DNA of 64,000 nucleotides from Olsenella profusa (GCF_016900315.1 NZ_JACSNQ010000004.1:62001-126000); one strand, 5' to 3'; shown: positions 8,532-16,635, numbered from the stretch's first letter. Numbers and translations: made by a program. Notes: a model not told the origin generated them from the sequence alone.

Positions 8532-8810
8532 ATGAGCTTGTACTGGCCCCAGCAGAAGGTCGCGGTTGAAATCGTAGACGACCCTCTGGCGCAGCCGTTT
8601 GACCGTCTTGCCCATCCAGACGTACGCGTTCTCGAGGTGACATGCGCTGAGCTTGAGGACTGGGAGAGCAGCGTTCGCTTCATGGATCGTGTGTGCAGGG
8701 CCCTCGGACATCCCGCGCCACCCAAGACTCCCGAATGGCTTGCGGCAAACCGTGAGCTGCACAGGACGCTCACCGTACTCCTGCCGGTCCAAAGGGGGCA
8801 GGGGGCTTAG
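8532..8810 (+). CDS. Small protein, 92 aa, endonuclease-core-like N terminus
   Basis: Start ATG 8532 follows GAAGGGAGAGAGC, a good binding site, and the frame shows core-like codon use. The N terminus YWPQQKVAVEIVDDP has the look of a PD-(D/E)xK nuclease beta-strand pair (as in DUF559 or AbiEi-associated domains). However, the protein is too short for a full nuclease fold and I see no complete D-ExK set. It may be a truncated or accessory domain. The overlapping minus-strand frame lacks a ribosome binding site. Function unknown. Confidence 0.5.
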   Translation: MSLYWPQQKVAVEIVDDPLAQPFDRLAHPDVRVLEVTCAELEDWESSVRFMDRVCRALGHPAPPKTPEWLAANRELHRTLTVLLPVQRGQGA

Positions 8811-8996
8811 CACCTATCGGCCACTCCCGCTCAGTAATTGTCGGCGCGGGTGAGGGGGCTGCTTCATCTTCTGCTTCGCCGTTTACCAACATACTTACCC
8901 TATTCCACATGCACTCAAGATGGATTCACGCGGTCACCATCCCCATCACCCCTCCCCCCTTTGCGAATCATGGCGCAGAAGCGCCCCCCCCCGATA

Positions 8997-10202
8997 TTAG
9001 AATCCCTGTTCCCCGATGAGCCAACGGGCCAGATCGAGCACCCTGATGCCGTCAATCGTGTAGTCGTCGTGTCGTGTCCTCGCGATAAGAACCTTGGGGT
9101 AGGCATCGCGTATCGCACGCAGAGGAGCGAGCTCGCGCTCGAGCGTCTCGGGTGCGTCTACGTTATCGCTCACCTGAATGTAGACCTGCTCCGACCCTCG
9201 CTTGACGACGAAGTCGACCTCCTTCTGGTAGAGCTTTCCCACGTAGGTCTCGTATCCGCGGCGAATGAGCTCCAAGAACACCGAGTTCTCGTACATGCGG
9301 CCCCAATCCATGTTGCGCGTGCCGAGCACCGCGTAGCGCATACCCGTGTCGCACACGTAGTGCTTCGCCTGCGTGCTCAGGTACTTCTTGCCCTTGATGT
9401 CATAGCGCTTGGCCTCGTAGAAGACGAAAGCGTCCCTCAGGTGCGAGATGTAGCGCCCAACCGTGACGTGGTTGGTCGACACTTTGTTTGCATCGAGGGT
9501 GTTGGCGATGCTGTTCGGCGAGTTAAGGTTTCCGGTGTTGTCCATCATGTACTCGGCGAGCCGCTCGAGCACCAGCGTGTCGGGCAGACGGAACTTCTGA
9601 ACGAGGTCTCGCGTAAGGATGGTCCTGTAGACGTCCCTGATGTAGCCGTATGACTCTGCCATGTCACGATACTCATAGGATCCAGCGAGGCCCCCGCGTT
9701 CGATATAGCGGTCCAGCTCTTCGTCGATGGCCCCCTGTTCGCCGAAGTATGCGCGAAACTCGCTGAAGCTGAACGGCAGGACATGAATCTCACGGTGCCT
9801 GCCGGTGAAGAGCGTGGCGAGGTCGGAACTCAGAAGGAACGCATTCGACCCGGTGAGGTAGATGTCCCACCCTCCCCGGGCATGGATACTGTTGATCGCC
9901 CTCTCGAAGCCCTCGCACCGTTGCACCTCATCGATGAATAGACGGTTTCGCACGCCATCCTTGTGGGATTTGGCAATCCTGTCGTGCAGAGCGTGATACT
10001 CGAGCAGCTCTTCGTTGTCGAGGTCGAGCAGATCGATGTAGAGGCTGTTTGACAAAGGGTCCCGCTTCTTGAGCTCGGCGGAGAACGCCTTCATGAGCTC
10101 GGACTTGCCCGAGCGGCGAACGCCGGTTATGACCTTGATGTCGCCTGTCCCCTCCACGGAGCGGAGTCGCTCGAGGTACGATTCGCGCTCGACCCAAGGC
10201 AT
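8997..10202 (-). CDS. AAA_14 family ATPase with DUF4143 C-terminal domain (copy 1)
   Basis: This 401-aa protein has Walker A GVRRSGKS (residues 27-34), Walker B LFIDEVQ (88-94), sensor-like DIYLTGSNAFLLSS, and a C-terminal DUF4143 region. Its nuclease-like core reads EVDFVVKRGSEQVYIQVSD, where the usual ExK of PD-(D/E)xK enzymes is QVS. Family function is unresolved; these genes are abundant and mobile in gut bacteria. GC is lower than the flanks. Start ATG 10202 follows TTGGAG. The promoter carries two identical self-palindromic sites (10221-10257) around a -10-like TAAAAT, implying repression at this site. It is one of three family members in the window (also 24892-26166 and 29515-30816). 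Confidence 0.85.
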   Translation of the reverse strand: MPWVERESYLERLRSVEGTGDIKVITGVRRSGKSELMKAFSAELKKRDPLSNSLYIDLLDLDNEELLEYHALHDRIAKSHKDGVRNRLFIDEVQRCEGFERAINSIHARGGWDIYLTGSNAFLLSSDLATLFTGRHREIHVLPFSFSEFRAYFGEQGAIDEELDRYIERGGLAGSYEYRDMAESYGYIRDVYRTILTRDLVQKFRLPDTLVLERLAEYMMDNTGNLNSPNSIANTLDANKVSTNHVTVGRYISHLRDAFVFYEAKRYDIKGKKYLSTQAKHYVCDTGMRYAVLGTRNMDWGRMYENSVFLELIRRGYETYVGKLYQKEVDFVVKRGSEQVYIQVSDNVDAPETLERELAPLRAIRDAYPKVLIARTRHDDYTIDGIRVLDLARWLIGEQGF

Positions 10203-10220
10203 ACGAGCTCCAATCTCACC

Positions 10221-10257
10221 GGTTTCGAAACAACCATAATTTTAAAGTTTCGAAACC
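10221..10257 (-). promoter_or_regulatory. Double palindromic operator and -10 box of AAA_14 copy 1
   Basis: GGTTTCGAAAC (10221-10231) and GTTTCGAAACC (10247-10257) form a perfect inverted repeat, and each 10-bp core GTTTCGAAAC is itself a palindrome, centres 25 bp apart. The AT-rich spacer holds TAAAAT on the minus strand (10244-10239), matching the -10 consensus at 5 of 6 positions. The start codon is 19 bp away. Binding of a dimer to either site would block the promoter. Confidence 0.6.
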
Positions 10258-10855
10258 GCTGACGCAACGTCTCGCACGATAGAGGCGGTCGACGAGGAGG
10301 GCAACTAATTGCAGCACCTCATCTACCACACAGTGCCGCAATTCATAGTGCGGGACTGCGGTGGTAACCCTTGCAGCGGTGATGACCTCCGGCATCGGAG
10401 CGGGGCCCATCGTCACGGCTCTCGTCGGGTCGGACTTCTCGGGATTGGACGGCGCCGCGCTGGCGAGCACGTGCCTCGCATACTAGAGACGTCTATGCCG
10501 AAAGCAACATAGCAAGACCCATTATTTCCGCAGGTAGACCTGGCAATTGGCTTGCGAATACCACACGAAATCACAACAACGACGTGAACGAAAGGACACG
10601 AGAAAAAACGAGGGGAACCGCTTTCGGCCTCCCTCGCGAAGAGCCTCAACTATTCCCACTCGCGATCAAATCGTTCCTTTCCATGGCTCTCGTCCACATG
10701 ATGTAACGGTCGTCTCCCCATTCTCACCGGAATCAGGTGATTTCAGGGCACCCGAGCTGAACTCAAAAATGAACTCAACACCTCTATCGGTCGGCGGCTT
10801 CAGAGCAGTTTGCATCCCCGAGGAGAGCAGGCGCCTCCGGCATGACCGATACCTG
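10258..10855. other. Non-coding gap; includes a 147-bp diverged repeat
   Basis: I see no credible gene here. The segment 10651-10797 aligns along its length with 26383-26521; the best-conserved part is CCGGAATCAGGTG, then GAGCTGAACTCAAAA, then ATGAACTCAAC. On the minus strand this copy reads in part VEFIFEFSSGALKSP, while the other copy has stops at matching places, so if it was once coding it is decayed. Both copies lie upstream of an AAA_14 gene, in the same orientation relative to it. Confidence 0.45.
10651..10797. repeat. Diverged about 145-bp repeat, copy 1
   Basis: Colinear with 26383-26521, with many substitutions and small indels. The shared core includes AACTCAA repeated twice (TGAACTCAAAAATGAACTCA). 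It lies about 450 bp upstream of the start of AAA_14 copy 1; the second copy lies about 215 bp upstream of AAA_14 copy 2, suggesting both were parts of related acquired segments. Confidence 0.55.
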
Positions 10856-11377
10856 CTAGATGCGCACGATATAACCGTCTTTGCGCGGGGCGGCCGCGCC
10901 CTCGGGTCCCGCGGCGTATCCCAAGGCGATCGCACCCACGCCTCGCAGCGTCTCGGGCAGGCCCCACTCCCTGAGGAGCGCCTTGCCCTCAGCACCGTCG
11001 AAGATCTCGCGCTCGCGGTGGATCCAGCAGCTGGAGAGCCCCAGGGCGTGCGCCGCGAGCATGAGGTTCTCAAGCACGCAGGAGCCGTCCTCCACGAAGG
11101 TGCCGCGCCCACCGTCGGCGAGCACGACCACGATGACCGGGGCGTCGTAGTACGGGTCGGTGCCCCTGCCCATGACGGCGGCGTTGAGCCGACGCAGGCG
11201 CTCGCGGGTCCCGGGGTCGGTCACCGCCACGATCACCGGAGACTGATGGCCGCCGCCGGTGGGCGCGAAGGTGCCCGCCTCGAGCACCTGATCGAGCAGC
11301 TCATCCGGCACGGGCTCCGCCGTGTATGATCGCACGCTGCGACGCGTCTTGATGAGGTCGATAAGGTCGTTCGCCAT
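10856..11377 (-). CDS. Nitroreductase family protein
   Basis: This 173-aa FMN-dependent oxidoreductase-like protein contains the phosphate-binding RRSVRSY near residues 12-18, TFAPTGGGHQSPVIVAV near 36-52, and a C-terminal GVGAIALGYAAG. These are typical of short nitroreductases that act as dimers in the cytoplasm on nitroaromatics, quinones or flavins. Start ATG 11377 is supported by AAAGGAC upstream; longer in-frame starts run into AT-rich intergenic DNA. The gene is divergent from the EamA transporter at 11756, and the 378-bp gap holds the regulatory leader of that gene. The natural substrate cannot be told from sequence. Confidence 0.85.
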   Translation of the reverse strand: MANDLIDLIKTRRSVRSYTAEPVPDELLDQVLEAGTFAPTGGGHQSPVIVAVTDPGTRERLRRLNAAVMGRGTDPYYDAPVIVVVLADGGRGTFVEDGSCVLENLMLAAHALGLSSCWIHREREIFDGAEGKALLREWGLPETLRGVGAIALGYAAGPEGAAAPRKDGYIVRI

Positions 11378-11554
11378 GATGTCATGTCCTTTCTCCCGCT
11401 GGTGCTGTCTATATAGAAAGGCCGCCCGTCTGCCAGAGGCAGGCGAGCGGCGAAAAGATGACGGTATCCGGAAAAATCCGCTGCGATTTTCGAGACCCAT
11501 TATGGCCTCAACGTCAGCGCTGTCAAGAGCCGAGGGCGATCCGACCATTCCTGC

Positions 11555-11582
11555 TTGACATTTTCGAAGAACCCTCGACAAT
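11555..11582 (+). promoter_or_regulatory. Predicted promoter of the EamA transporter gene
   Basis: TTGACA at 11555-11560 is a perfect -35 box. GACAAT at 11577-11582 (4 of 6 matches to TATAAT) follows a 16-bp spacer. Transcription would start near 11590, giving a leader of about 165 nt before ATG 11756. The region is AT-rich compared with the flanks. Confidence 0.55.
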
Positions 11583-11597
11583 TTAGTCCGTCTAAAA

Positions 11598-11755
11598 ACG
11601 TGTGGACTTTTCTGGGCGCAAGCCACCTTTTTGCCACGCAACCGAGCATCGGTCGCGTGGTTTTTCCTGCTTGTCAGCAGGGCAACCTCTCCTCCAAAAG
11701 CTCGGGACTTATGGAGCCGAGCCCCGCACAGAGCGGGACAACGGAAGGAGTAGAT
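11598..11755 (+). promoter_or_regulatory. Structured 5' leader with attenuator terminator
   Basis: The leader holds an intrinsic terminator (11634-11665): CCACGC/GCGTGG enclosing ACCGA/TCGGT with a GCA loop, then TTTTT. Upstream CGTGTGG can pair with CCACGC, giving a possible antiterminator. Downstream are three more hairpins: CCTGC/GCAGG, GCTCGG/CCGAGC and CCCGC/GCGGG. The layout fits a riboswitch or attenuator, but I cannot match it to a known class. Confidence 0.5.
11634..11665 (+). terminator. Intrinsic terminator in the EamA leader
   Basis: A stem of 6+5 bp (CCACGC-A-ACCGA / TCGGT-C-GCGTGG) with a 3-nt loop is followed directly by TTTTT at 11661-11665. It lies between the promoter and the start codon, so it would cause premature termination unless refolded. 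Confidence 0.7.
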
Positions 11756-12718
11756 ATGGAAAACGCAATCGATTCTCCGATGTCGTCTACGGGCGCATCG
11801 TCTCCGGGGCATCGCCAGGTGGTAGCAGCTCTGCAGGTGTTTGCGGGCGGCGCCTGCTACGGCGCGATGGCAACCACGTACAAGCTTGCCTACGCAGCGG
11901 GCTTCACCTCCGCGCAGGTGGTGGCGAGCCAAGCGTGGTTCGGTTGCTTGTTCTTCGCGTTCGCGACGGCCGTGAAACTGGCGCGCGGCGGACATCTGAC
12001 TCGTCTTACGTGCACACAGGCGCTCAAACTCATGGGGCTTGGCGCCCTAACCTGCACCACCTCGATCCTGTACTGCTACGCCATGAGCGTGCTCCCCGCA
12101 CCCGTAGCGCTCACGCTGCTGTTCCAGTTCACCTGGATGGGACTCATCTGGCAGACCATCATAACGCGGCGGGCGCCCAAGCCCCTCGAAATCGCCTCGG
12201 CCGCGGTCATCGTGTTCGGCACCGTGTTCGCAAGCGGCGTCTACAAAACAGGGCTCGCCGGCTACGACCCCGTCGCCCTCGTCTGTGCCCTCGGAGCGGC
12301 TGTGACCTGCTCTCTGTTCGTCACGTTTTCTGGCAAGGTCAAGGTTAGCTGCTCCAACGAGCAGCGAGGCGTCATCGTGTGCCTCGGCGCGGGCATCATG
12401 TCGCTCACTGTGTGTCCCAACTACCTCGTCTCCGGCGTCGTCTTCCAGGGCATCCTGTCCTTTGCCGCCGCAGCGGGATTCTTCGGCCTCATGTGCCCGG
12501 TGCTGCTCTTCGGCCTGGGCTCCCCGCACCTGCCCGCCGGCCTCTCCACCGTCATGGCGGCCGCCGAGCTCCCCGCTGGTCTCTTTATCGCCATGATCGT
12601 GCTCGGCGAGCCCCTCGGCGCCGTGGAGTGGCTAGGCGTGGCCGTCATACTCGCTGGCGTGTGCCTTGCGCAAGTGCCCGCGCTGGGAGGAGCCCGCTCA
12701 CAGAGACCGACGGTATAG
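11756..12718 (+). CDS. EamA/DMT superfamily transporter
   Basis: This 320-aa protein has a short polar N terminus and about ten hydrophobic helices arranged as two EamA repeats. The first includes GGACYGAMATTYKLAYAAG and the second ends with VLGEPLGAVEWLGVAVILAGV, the conserved glycine/proline pattern of the final EamA helices. DMT carriers export or import amino acids, metabolites or drugs; substrate is not evident. Start ATG 11756 has an excellent GGAAGGAG. The long leader with an intrinsic terminator implies ligand- or translation-coupled control of this gene. Confidence 0.85.
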   Translation: MENAIDSPMSSTGASSPGHRQVVAALQVFAGGACYGAMATTYKLAYAAGFTSAQVVASQAWFGCLFFAFATAVKLARGGHLTRLTCTQALKLMGLGALTCTTSILYCYAMSVLPAPVALTLLFQFTWMGLIWQTIITRRAPKPLEIASAAVIVFGTVFASGVYKTGLAGYDPVALVCALGAAVTCSLFVTFSGKVKVSCSNEQRGVIVCLGAGIMSLTVCPNYLVSGVVFQGILSFAAAAGFFGLMCPVLLFGLGSPHLPAGLSTVMAAAELPAGLFIAMIVLGEPLGAVEWLGVAVILAGVCLAQVPALGGARSQRPTV

Positions 12719-12820
12719 CCAAGCCAATGAGACGGCTGCGGATTCGGAGCGACCAGCTGGAGGGAGCAGTCAGCAAGGATAATGGGGTTATTCAATCGGA
12801 ATGTGACAGGAGCGGGCATC

Positions 12821-13100
12821 ATGGAACTGAAGAAGCTCGATCAGGATTTCTCGGTATGCAAGGTGAAGGACTACTCGCTGGTAGGCCTTGGCGCAGAGTA
12901 CTGCTTCATCGGCAAGACGGATGAAGAGGACTCCCTGGTATGCGCCACCAGCGATGTCCCGTCGAACGTTGTTGAGCGCGACGACGGGTGGAAGGGCTTC
13001 CGCATCCAGGGGGTGCTGGACATTCTCGCTCATCGGGATACTGACCGGCATCGCGGAGATCCTGGCAGAGAACGGCATCTCGACGTCCTGCGCGAGGTGA
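12821..13100 (+). pseudogene. ACT domain-containing protein, frameshifted and truncated
   Basis: From ATG 12821 (behind GGAGCGGGC) the frame reads MELKKLDQDFSVCKVKDYSL through GWKGFRIQGVLD, as in small bacterial ACT-domain proteins of about 130 aa. At 13022 one extra A breaks the frame; the expected continuation FSLIGILTGIAEILAENGIS is intact in the next frame up to about 13087. After that the DNA switches to unrelated phage-type sequence and the frame ends in TGA at 13098-13100. The typical last third of the domain (the final strand) is absent. The gene was evidently cut by insertion or deletion at the border of the phage remnant, and the frameshift may have come before or after. Confidence 0.7.
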
Positions 13101-13489
13101 GCTTCCGGGGCGCGGCCTACGCCGCCGCCGAGATCGAGCGGAGGTGCGGCGTGCGCCACTCCGTTCGGGCGGTGGAGATGCGCGCGAGCAGGATCCACTG
13201 CTCGCTGGCCGTGCAGACGGTGTGCCCGCAGTGCGGGGCGGTGGGCGTGAAGATCAACCGCCAGACGGGCATGTGCCGGCGGTGCACCGAGGAGTACCAC
13301 CTCGCGCAGGAGCGGGCCTTCAACGAGCAGCTGGAGCGCGAGCGGGCGCACGCCGAGGACGCCGCCGACATAGACGACGTGCGGCGGGAGCGGGACAGGA
13401 TGCGGCAGCGGAACTCGCGGCTGTGCAGGAAGTACGGGCTTGCGGGGAAGCGGGAGCGGGGTGATTCGCTCCGCCGCTCTCACTCTTAA
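13088..13489 (+). pseudogene. Phage-type protein fragment, zinc ribbon plus coiled coil
   Basis: The open frame after the ACT junction encodes about 130 residues with a CPQCG...CRRC zinc ribbon (residues about 40-65 of the fragment), then a long charged helix (AQERAFNEQLERERAHAED) likely to form a coiled coil, and an Arg-rich tail. It has no start codon with a good binding site (GTG 13097 is possible), so it is probably the 3' part of a gene whose 5' part was lost at the junction with the ACT gene. I do not recognise the family. It could still be expressed as a fusion from the ACT gene if ribosomes stay in the original frame. Confidence 0.4.
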
Positions 13490-14046
13490 CCGTGGTACGG
13501 GCAGCGCGCGCCGATGCACGCGACGTTGTCCGACGAGACGGCGCAGACCGGCTCTGAGGTCGGCTGCCGAAGGTCAACGCCCAGCACCTCGTTGAACCAG
13601 CGGACCGCGCCCCGCACGGCCACGCGAGAGTCGCGCTTGCAGCAGCGCGGGGAGCCGGCCTGGGCAATCTGTCCCAGCAGGTCGGCGACCATCTTCTGCG
13701 TCTCGCTCCAGCCCTCGGCCTTGAGAGGGGCATTGCCAAGCAGGATCGAGAGCGCCATGCCGCACGATGCGGCAGCACCGCACACGCCCCAGCGCGCGCA
13801 CGCGCCGCCGGGAACCGCGCCAGAGCGCTCGGAGAGCTCCTGGAGCTGCCCCCTCAGGTCGCCCGAACCCGTGGCGTTGCGCACGGACGCCAGCAGGGCG
13901 GCCCCCACGAGGAAGTGGTGGACGGGGCCGAACGCCGCGCACTCGGGCGCTGCCATGAGGTCCTCCAGGATGTCCGCAGGGCTGGTCGAGGTGCTGTTCT
14001 CGCAGATGACGGAAGCCCAGGAAGGGACGTCGTTGCTCGTAGCCAT
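13486..14046 (-). CDS. DUF5714-like cysteine-rich protein
   Basis: The 186-aa protein starts at ATG 14046 behind AGAAAGGGGAG. It has cysteines in paired settings: CARWGVCGAAASC, then PRCCKRDSRVAVRGAVRWF, and a final CIGARCPYHG. This matches the pattern of DUF5714 proteins as I know them and suggests a metal or Fe-S site. It is divergent from the arsenate-reductase/ArsR fusion gene and shares its promoter region, so it may be under the same repressor and respond to metal or thiol-reactive stress. Its stop codon overlaps the end of the phage-type fragment at 13489 by four bases. Confidence 0.6.
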   Translation of the reverse strand: MATSNDVPSWASVICENSTSTSPADILEDLMAAPECAAFGPVHHFLVGAALLASVRNATGSGDLRGQLQELSERSGAVPGGACARWGVCGAAASCGMALSILLGNAPLKAEGWSETQKMVADLLGQIAQAGSPRCCKRDSRVAVRGAVRWFNEVLGVDLRQPTSEPVCAVSSDNVACIGARCPYHG

Positions 14047-14077
14047 GATAGCTCCCCTTTCTGTAAACACATTGATG

Positions 14078-14111
14078 GATGTCGAAATATTATACATCGA
14101 AGAACGTCGAT
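14078..14111. promoter_or_regulatory. Divergent promoter with ArsR-type operator candidates
   Basis: ATCGA (14096-14100), six bases, TCGAT (14107-14111) is an inverted repeat of the size bound by ArsR dimers. GATGT (14079-14083) with ACATC (14094-14098) overlaps it. TATAAT on the minus strand (14094-14089) can serve the DUF5714 gene, and TATATAGT just right of the operator can serve the plus-strand fusion gene. Binding would repress both genes. Confidence 0.5.
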
Positions 14112-14161
14112 ATATAGTAGAATAATTGCGTGAGTCACGCTTTCAGAACAGGGAGGGCCAC

Positions 14162-14857
14162 ATGGGAGCACGGAGCATCGGGCGGCCGCACGTCGCCTTC
14201 GTCTGCACGCACAACGCGTGCCGGAGCCAGATGGCGGAAGCAATAGCACGCCAAATCGCGGGCGACGTGCTTGACCCCTATTCCGCGGGCACCGACCCCA
14301 CGCCCGAGGTCGATCCCGGTGCGCTGCGGGCGCTCTCGGAGCTCTACGGCATAGACGGAACGGGCCTGCGCCCCAAGACGCTCGACGAGCTGGGAGAGGC
14401 GGACATCGTGGTGACTATGGGGTGCGGGGTCCGGTGCCCCGTGTTCCCGTGCGCGCACCGCGAGGACTGGGGGCTCGAGGACCCCGCCGGCCGCGGCCCC
14501 GAGGCGTTCCGGGAGACCGCCCGCGTCATCGAGGCGAGGGTGCGCGACCTGGCATGCCGCGTGGAGCGCGGCGAGATTCCCGGCGTGACCGCGCCCGTGC
14601 GCGCCGACGTCCTTCGGGCGCTCGCCGACGAGCGGCGGCTCGCTGTGGTCGCCTCCCTCGCCGAGGGCGGAGAGACCTGCGCCTGCGAGCTCCTCGAGGG
14701 CCTCGGCATCGGGCAGCCGACCCTCTCGCACCACATGAAGCTCCTCACCGAGTGCGGCTTGGTCAGCGCCCGAAAAGACGGTCGCTGGCTGCGCTACACC
14801 CTCGACCGCGAGCGCATCTCCGCGCTCGGGGACGCGCTGAAAGAGCTCGCCCGCTGA
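14162..14857 (+). CDS. Arsenate reductase-like phosphatase fused to ArsR regulator
   Basis: This 231-aa fusion has residues about 9-140 as a low-molecular-weight protein tyrosine phosphatase / arsenate reductase domain with the P-loop FVCTHNACRSQMAEA (CX5RS). Residues about 145-231 are an ArsR winged helix with CACELLEGLGIGQPTLSHHM, where CACELLE matches the As(III)-binding CVCDL-type motif, and then GLVSARKDGRWLRYTLD. Start ATG 14162 has AGGGAGGGCC; a TTG at 14126 is less likely. The enzyme domain would reduce arsenate while the regulator senses arsenite and controls the divergent promoter. No arsenite pump gene is nearby, which is odd. Such fusions are known but uncommon. Confidence 0.85.
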   Translation: MGARSIGRPHVAFVCTHNACRSQMAEAIARQIAGDVLDPYSAGTDPTPEVDPGALRALSELYGIDGTGLRPKTLDELGEADIVVTMGCGVRCPVFPCAHREDWGLEDPAGRGPEAFRETARVIEARVRDLACRVERGEIPGVTAPVRADVLRALADERRLAVVASLAEGGETCACELLEGLGIGQPTLSHHMKLLTECGLVSARKDGRWLRYTLDRERISALGDALKELAR

Positions 14858-14926
14858 CCCTTCTTGTGACGCGTGGCGAGAATCCACCGTGAGAAAGTCT
14901 ATCGACGTTTCACGGGGGTGATTCGC

Positions 14927-15349
14927 ATGGCGAGGCGTCCGAAGCTGACGCAGGAGATGGTGGACGAGGCAATCAGCCTCAAGGCGGACGGCCTCTCCAA
15001 CGGCGACATCATCTGCGCCCTGGGGATCCACGAGTCCACGTTCTACCGCTGGATCGGCGACCCGAAGAACAGGCTGCAGCGCGCGTTAAGCGAGGGGCTA
15101 AAAAAGGAGGAGTCGGCGTTCAAGCGGACGCTGCTCACCACGATCCGCTCGGCGGCGCTGGCGCGCAACCAGTACTGGACGGCGGCGGCGTGGCTGCTGG
15201 AGCGCAAGTACCCGGACGAGTTCGGCAAGGCGGATCGCCAGCGCGACGACGCCAAGGCGGACGCCGCGCCGAAGATCGTGCTCGGCGTGCTCGCGCAGCC
15301 GGTGCAGGAGAGGCTGCCCGGCCTCGACGGGGACGGCGCCGATGGTTGA
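14927..15349 (+). CDS. Phage terminase small subunit
   Basis: This 140-aa protein has an N-terminal helix-turn-helix of the terminase-small type (LSNGDIICALGIHESTFYRWI, residues about 24-45), a helical oligomerisation middle, and an acidic C-terminal tail. ATG 14927 follows GGGGGTG; a GTG at 14873 upstream is possible but adds a stretch with no homology-like character. It recognises phage DNA and loads the large subunit. The stop overlaps the start of the large terminase by eight bases, the usual coupling for these genes. It lies 69 bp after the arsenic fusion gene. Confidence 0.8.
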   Translation: MARRPKLTQEMVDEAISLKADGLSNGDIICALGIHESTFYRWIGDPKNRLQRALSEGLKKEESAFKRTLLTTIRSAALARNQYWTAAAWLLERKYPDEFGKADRQRDDAKADAAPKIVLGVLAQPVQERLPGLDGDGADG

Positions 15350-16613
15350 CGCCTCCTCGCTCGTCATCCCGCGCTTCCACGACGTGCTGGGCGACGTGAT
15401 GGCCCACGGGCACACGCACTACTGGCTCCACGGCGGGCGCGGCTCCACGAAGAGCTCGTTCATCTCCGTGTGCATCGTCCTTCTCCTCCTGGCGCGACCG
15501 GAGGCGAACGCGGTGGTGGTGCGCAGGTTCTCGAACACGCTGCGCGACTCCGTGTTCTCGCAGATGACGTGGGCGATCGCGGCGCTGGGGCTCGACGCGT
15601 GGTTCCGCGCGCGCATCTCCCCGATGGAGCTCACGTACCTGCCCACGGGGCAGCGCATCGTGTTCAGAGGAGCCGACGACCCGCTCAAGCTCAAGGGCGT
15701 GAAGTTCGCGCGCGGCTACGCGGCGGTGGTCTGGTTCGAAGAGCTGGACCAGTTCGACGGCATCGACGCGGTGCGGAGCATCCTGAACTCGCTTCGGCGC
15801 GGCGGGGACGACTTCTGGATCTTCTACTCGTACAACCCTCCCCGGACGCTCTGGAGCTGGGTGAACCGCGAGGAGCTGGAGCGGGAGCGGCGGGCTGACA
15901 CGCTCGTTCGCCAGAGCTCGTATCTGGATGTGGTGGACTCGCACCCCGAATGGCTCGGCGCCCCCTTCGTCGAGGAGGCGGAGTACCTGCGTGAGGTGGA
16001 CGAGCGTGCGTGGCTCTCGGAGTACCTGGGCGAGGTCACGGGGACGGGCGGCAGCGTGTTCAACAACGTGGTGAGCGTGCGGCTCTCCGACGCGGCGTGC
16101 CGGGGCTTCTCGCGCACGCGAAACGGGGTGGACTGGGGCTGGCTCCCGGACCCGTGGCGCTTCGTGAGGTGCGGGTGGGAGCCCGGCGAGCGCAGGCTCA
16201 CGATCTTCGGCGAGCTCTCGGCGAACCGCAAGACGCCGAGCGAGACGGCGGCGATGGTGGCCTCGGCGCTCACCTACGCGGACGGACCCGGCGAGGACGC
16301 CTACCTGCACGACGGGCTGATCTGGTGCGACGACACGCCGGACGGCAAGCAGAGCATGGCCGTGTGGCGGCGCGAGGCGGGGCTGCGCGTGCGCCCTGCG
16401 AGGAAGTCGAACATGCGCAGGCTCAGCTACGAGTGGCTGGCGGGGCTGCGTGAGATCTGCATCGACCCGGAGCGGGCGCCGCTCGCCTACGAGGAGTTCC
16501 GCCTCAAGGAGTACGACCGTGACGGGACGTGGCTCGATGACATTCCCGATGGCAACGACCACTCGATCGACGCGGTGCGCTACGCGATGATGGACGACGC
16601 GCTGAGGGGGTAG
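15342..16613 (+). CDS. Phage terminase large subunit (PBSX-type)
   Basis: This 423-aa protein, full-length for the PBSX family, has Walker A HGGRGSTKSS near residues 30-39, Walker B AVVWFEELD near 127-135, and a C-terminal RNase H-like nuclease with acidic residues in GVDWGW, LIWCDD and GNDHSIDAVRYAMMD. It would translocate and cut DNA during head filling. No frameshift is visible, so the enzyme may be intact even though head genes are missing. The gene is followed by two copies of the dispersed TTCTTCTCGCC word and then a GIY-YIG gene, instead of directly by the portal gene as in a normal packaging operon. Confidence 0.9.
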   Translation: MVDASSLVIPRFHDVLGDVMAHGHTHYWLHGGRGSTKSSFISVCIVLLLLARPEANAVVVRRFSNTLRDSVFSQMTWAIAALGLDAWFRARISPMELTYLPTGQRIVFRGADDPLKLKGVKFARGYAAVVWFEELDQFDGIDAVRSILNSLRRGGDDFWIFYSYNPPRTLWSWVNREELERERRADTLVRQSSYLDVVDSHPEWLGAPFVEEAEYLREVDERAWLSEYLGEVTGTGGSVFNNVVSVRLSDAACRGFSRTRNGVDWGWLPDPWRFVRCGWEPGERRLTIFGELSANRKTPSETAAMVASALTYADGPGEDAYLHDGLIWCDDTPDGKQSMAVWRREAGLRVRPARKSNMRRLSYEWLAGLREICIDPERAPLAYEEFRLKEYDRDGTWLDDIPDGNDHSIDAVRYAMMDDALRG

Positions 16614-16620
16614 CGGCGCG

Positions 16621-16635
16621 GGCGTTCTTCTCGGC
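16621..16635 (+). repeat. Dispersed TTCTTCTCGCC word (one mismatch)
   Basis: GGCGTTCTTCTCGGC lies 7 bp after the large terminase stop; it differs by one base from the word found at 17621-17635. Confidence 0.5.

Noticed and set aside
8978-8991. C-rich run (CCCCCCCCC) as a phase-variation tract
   Set aside because: It lies past the stop codon of AAA_14 copy 1 and outside any promoter I can define, so length changes would have no obvious effect.
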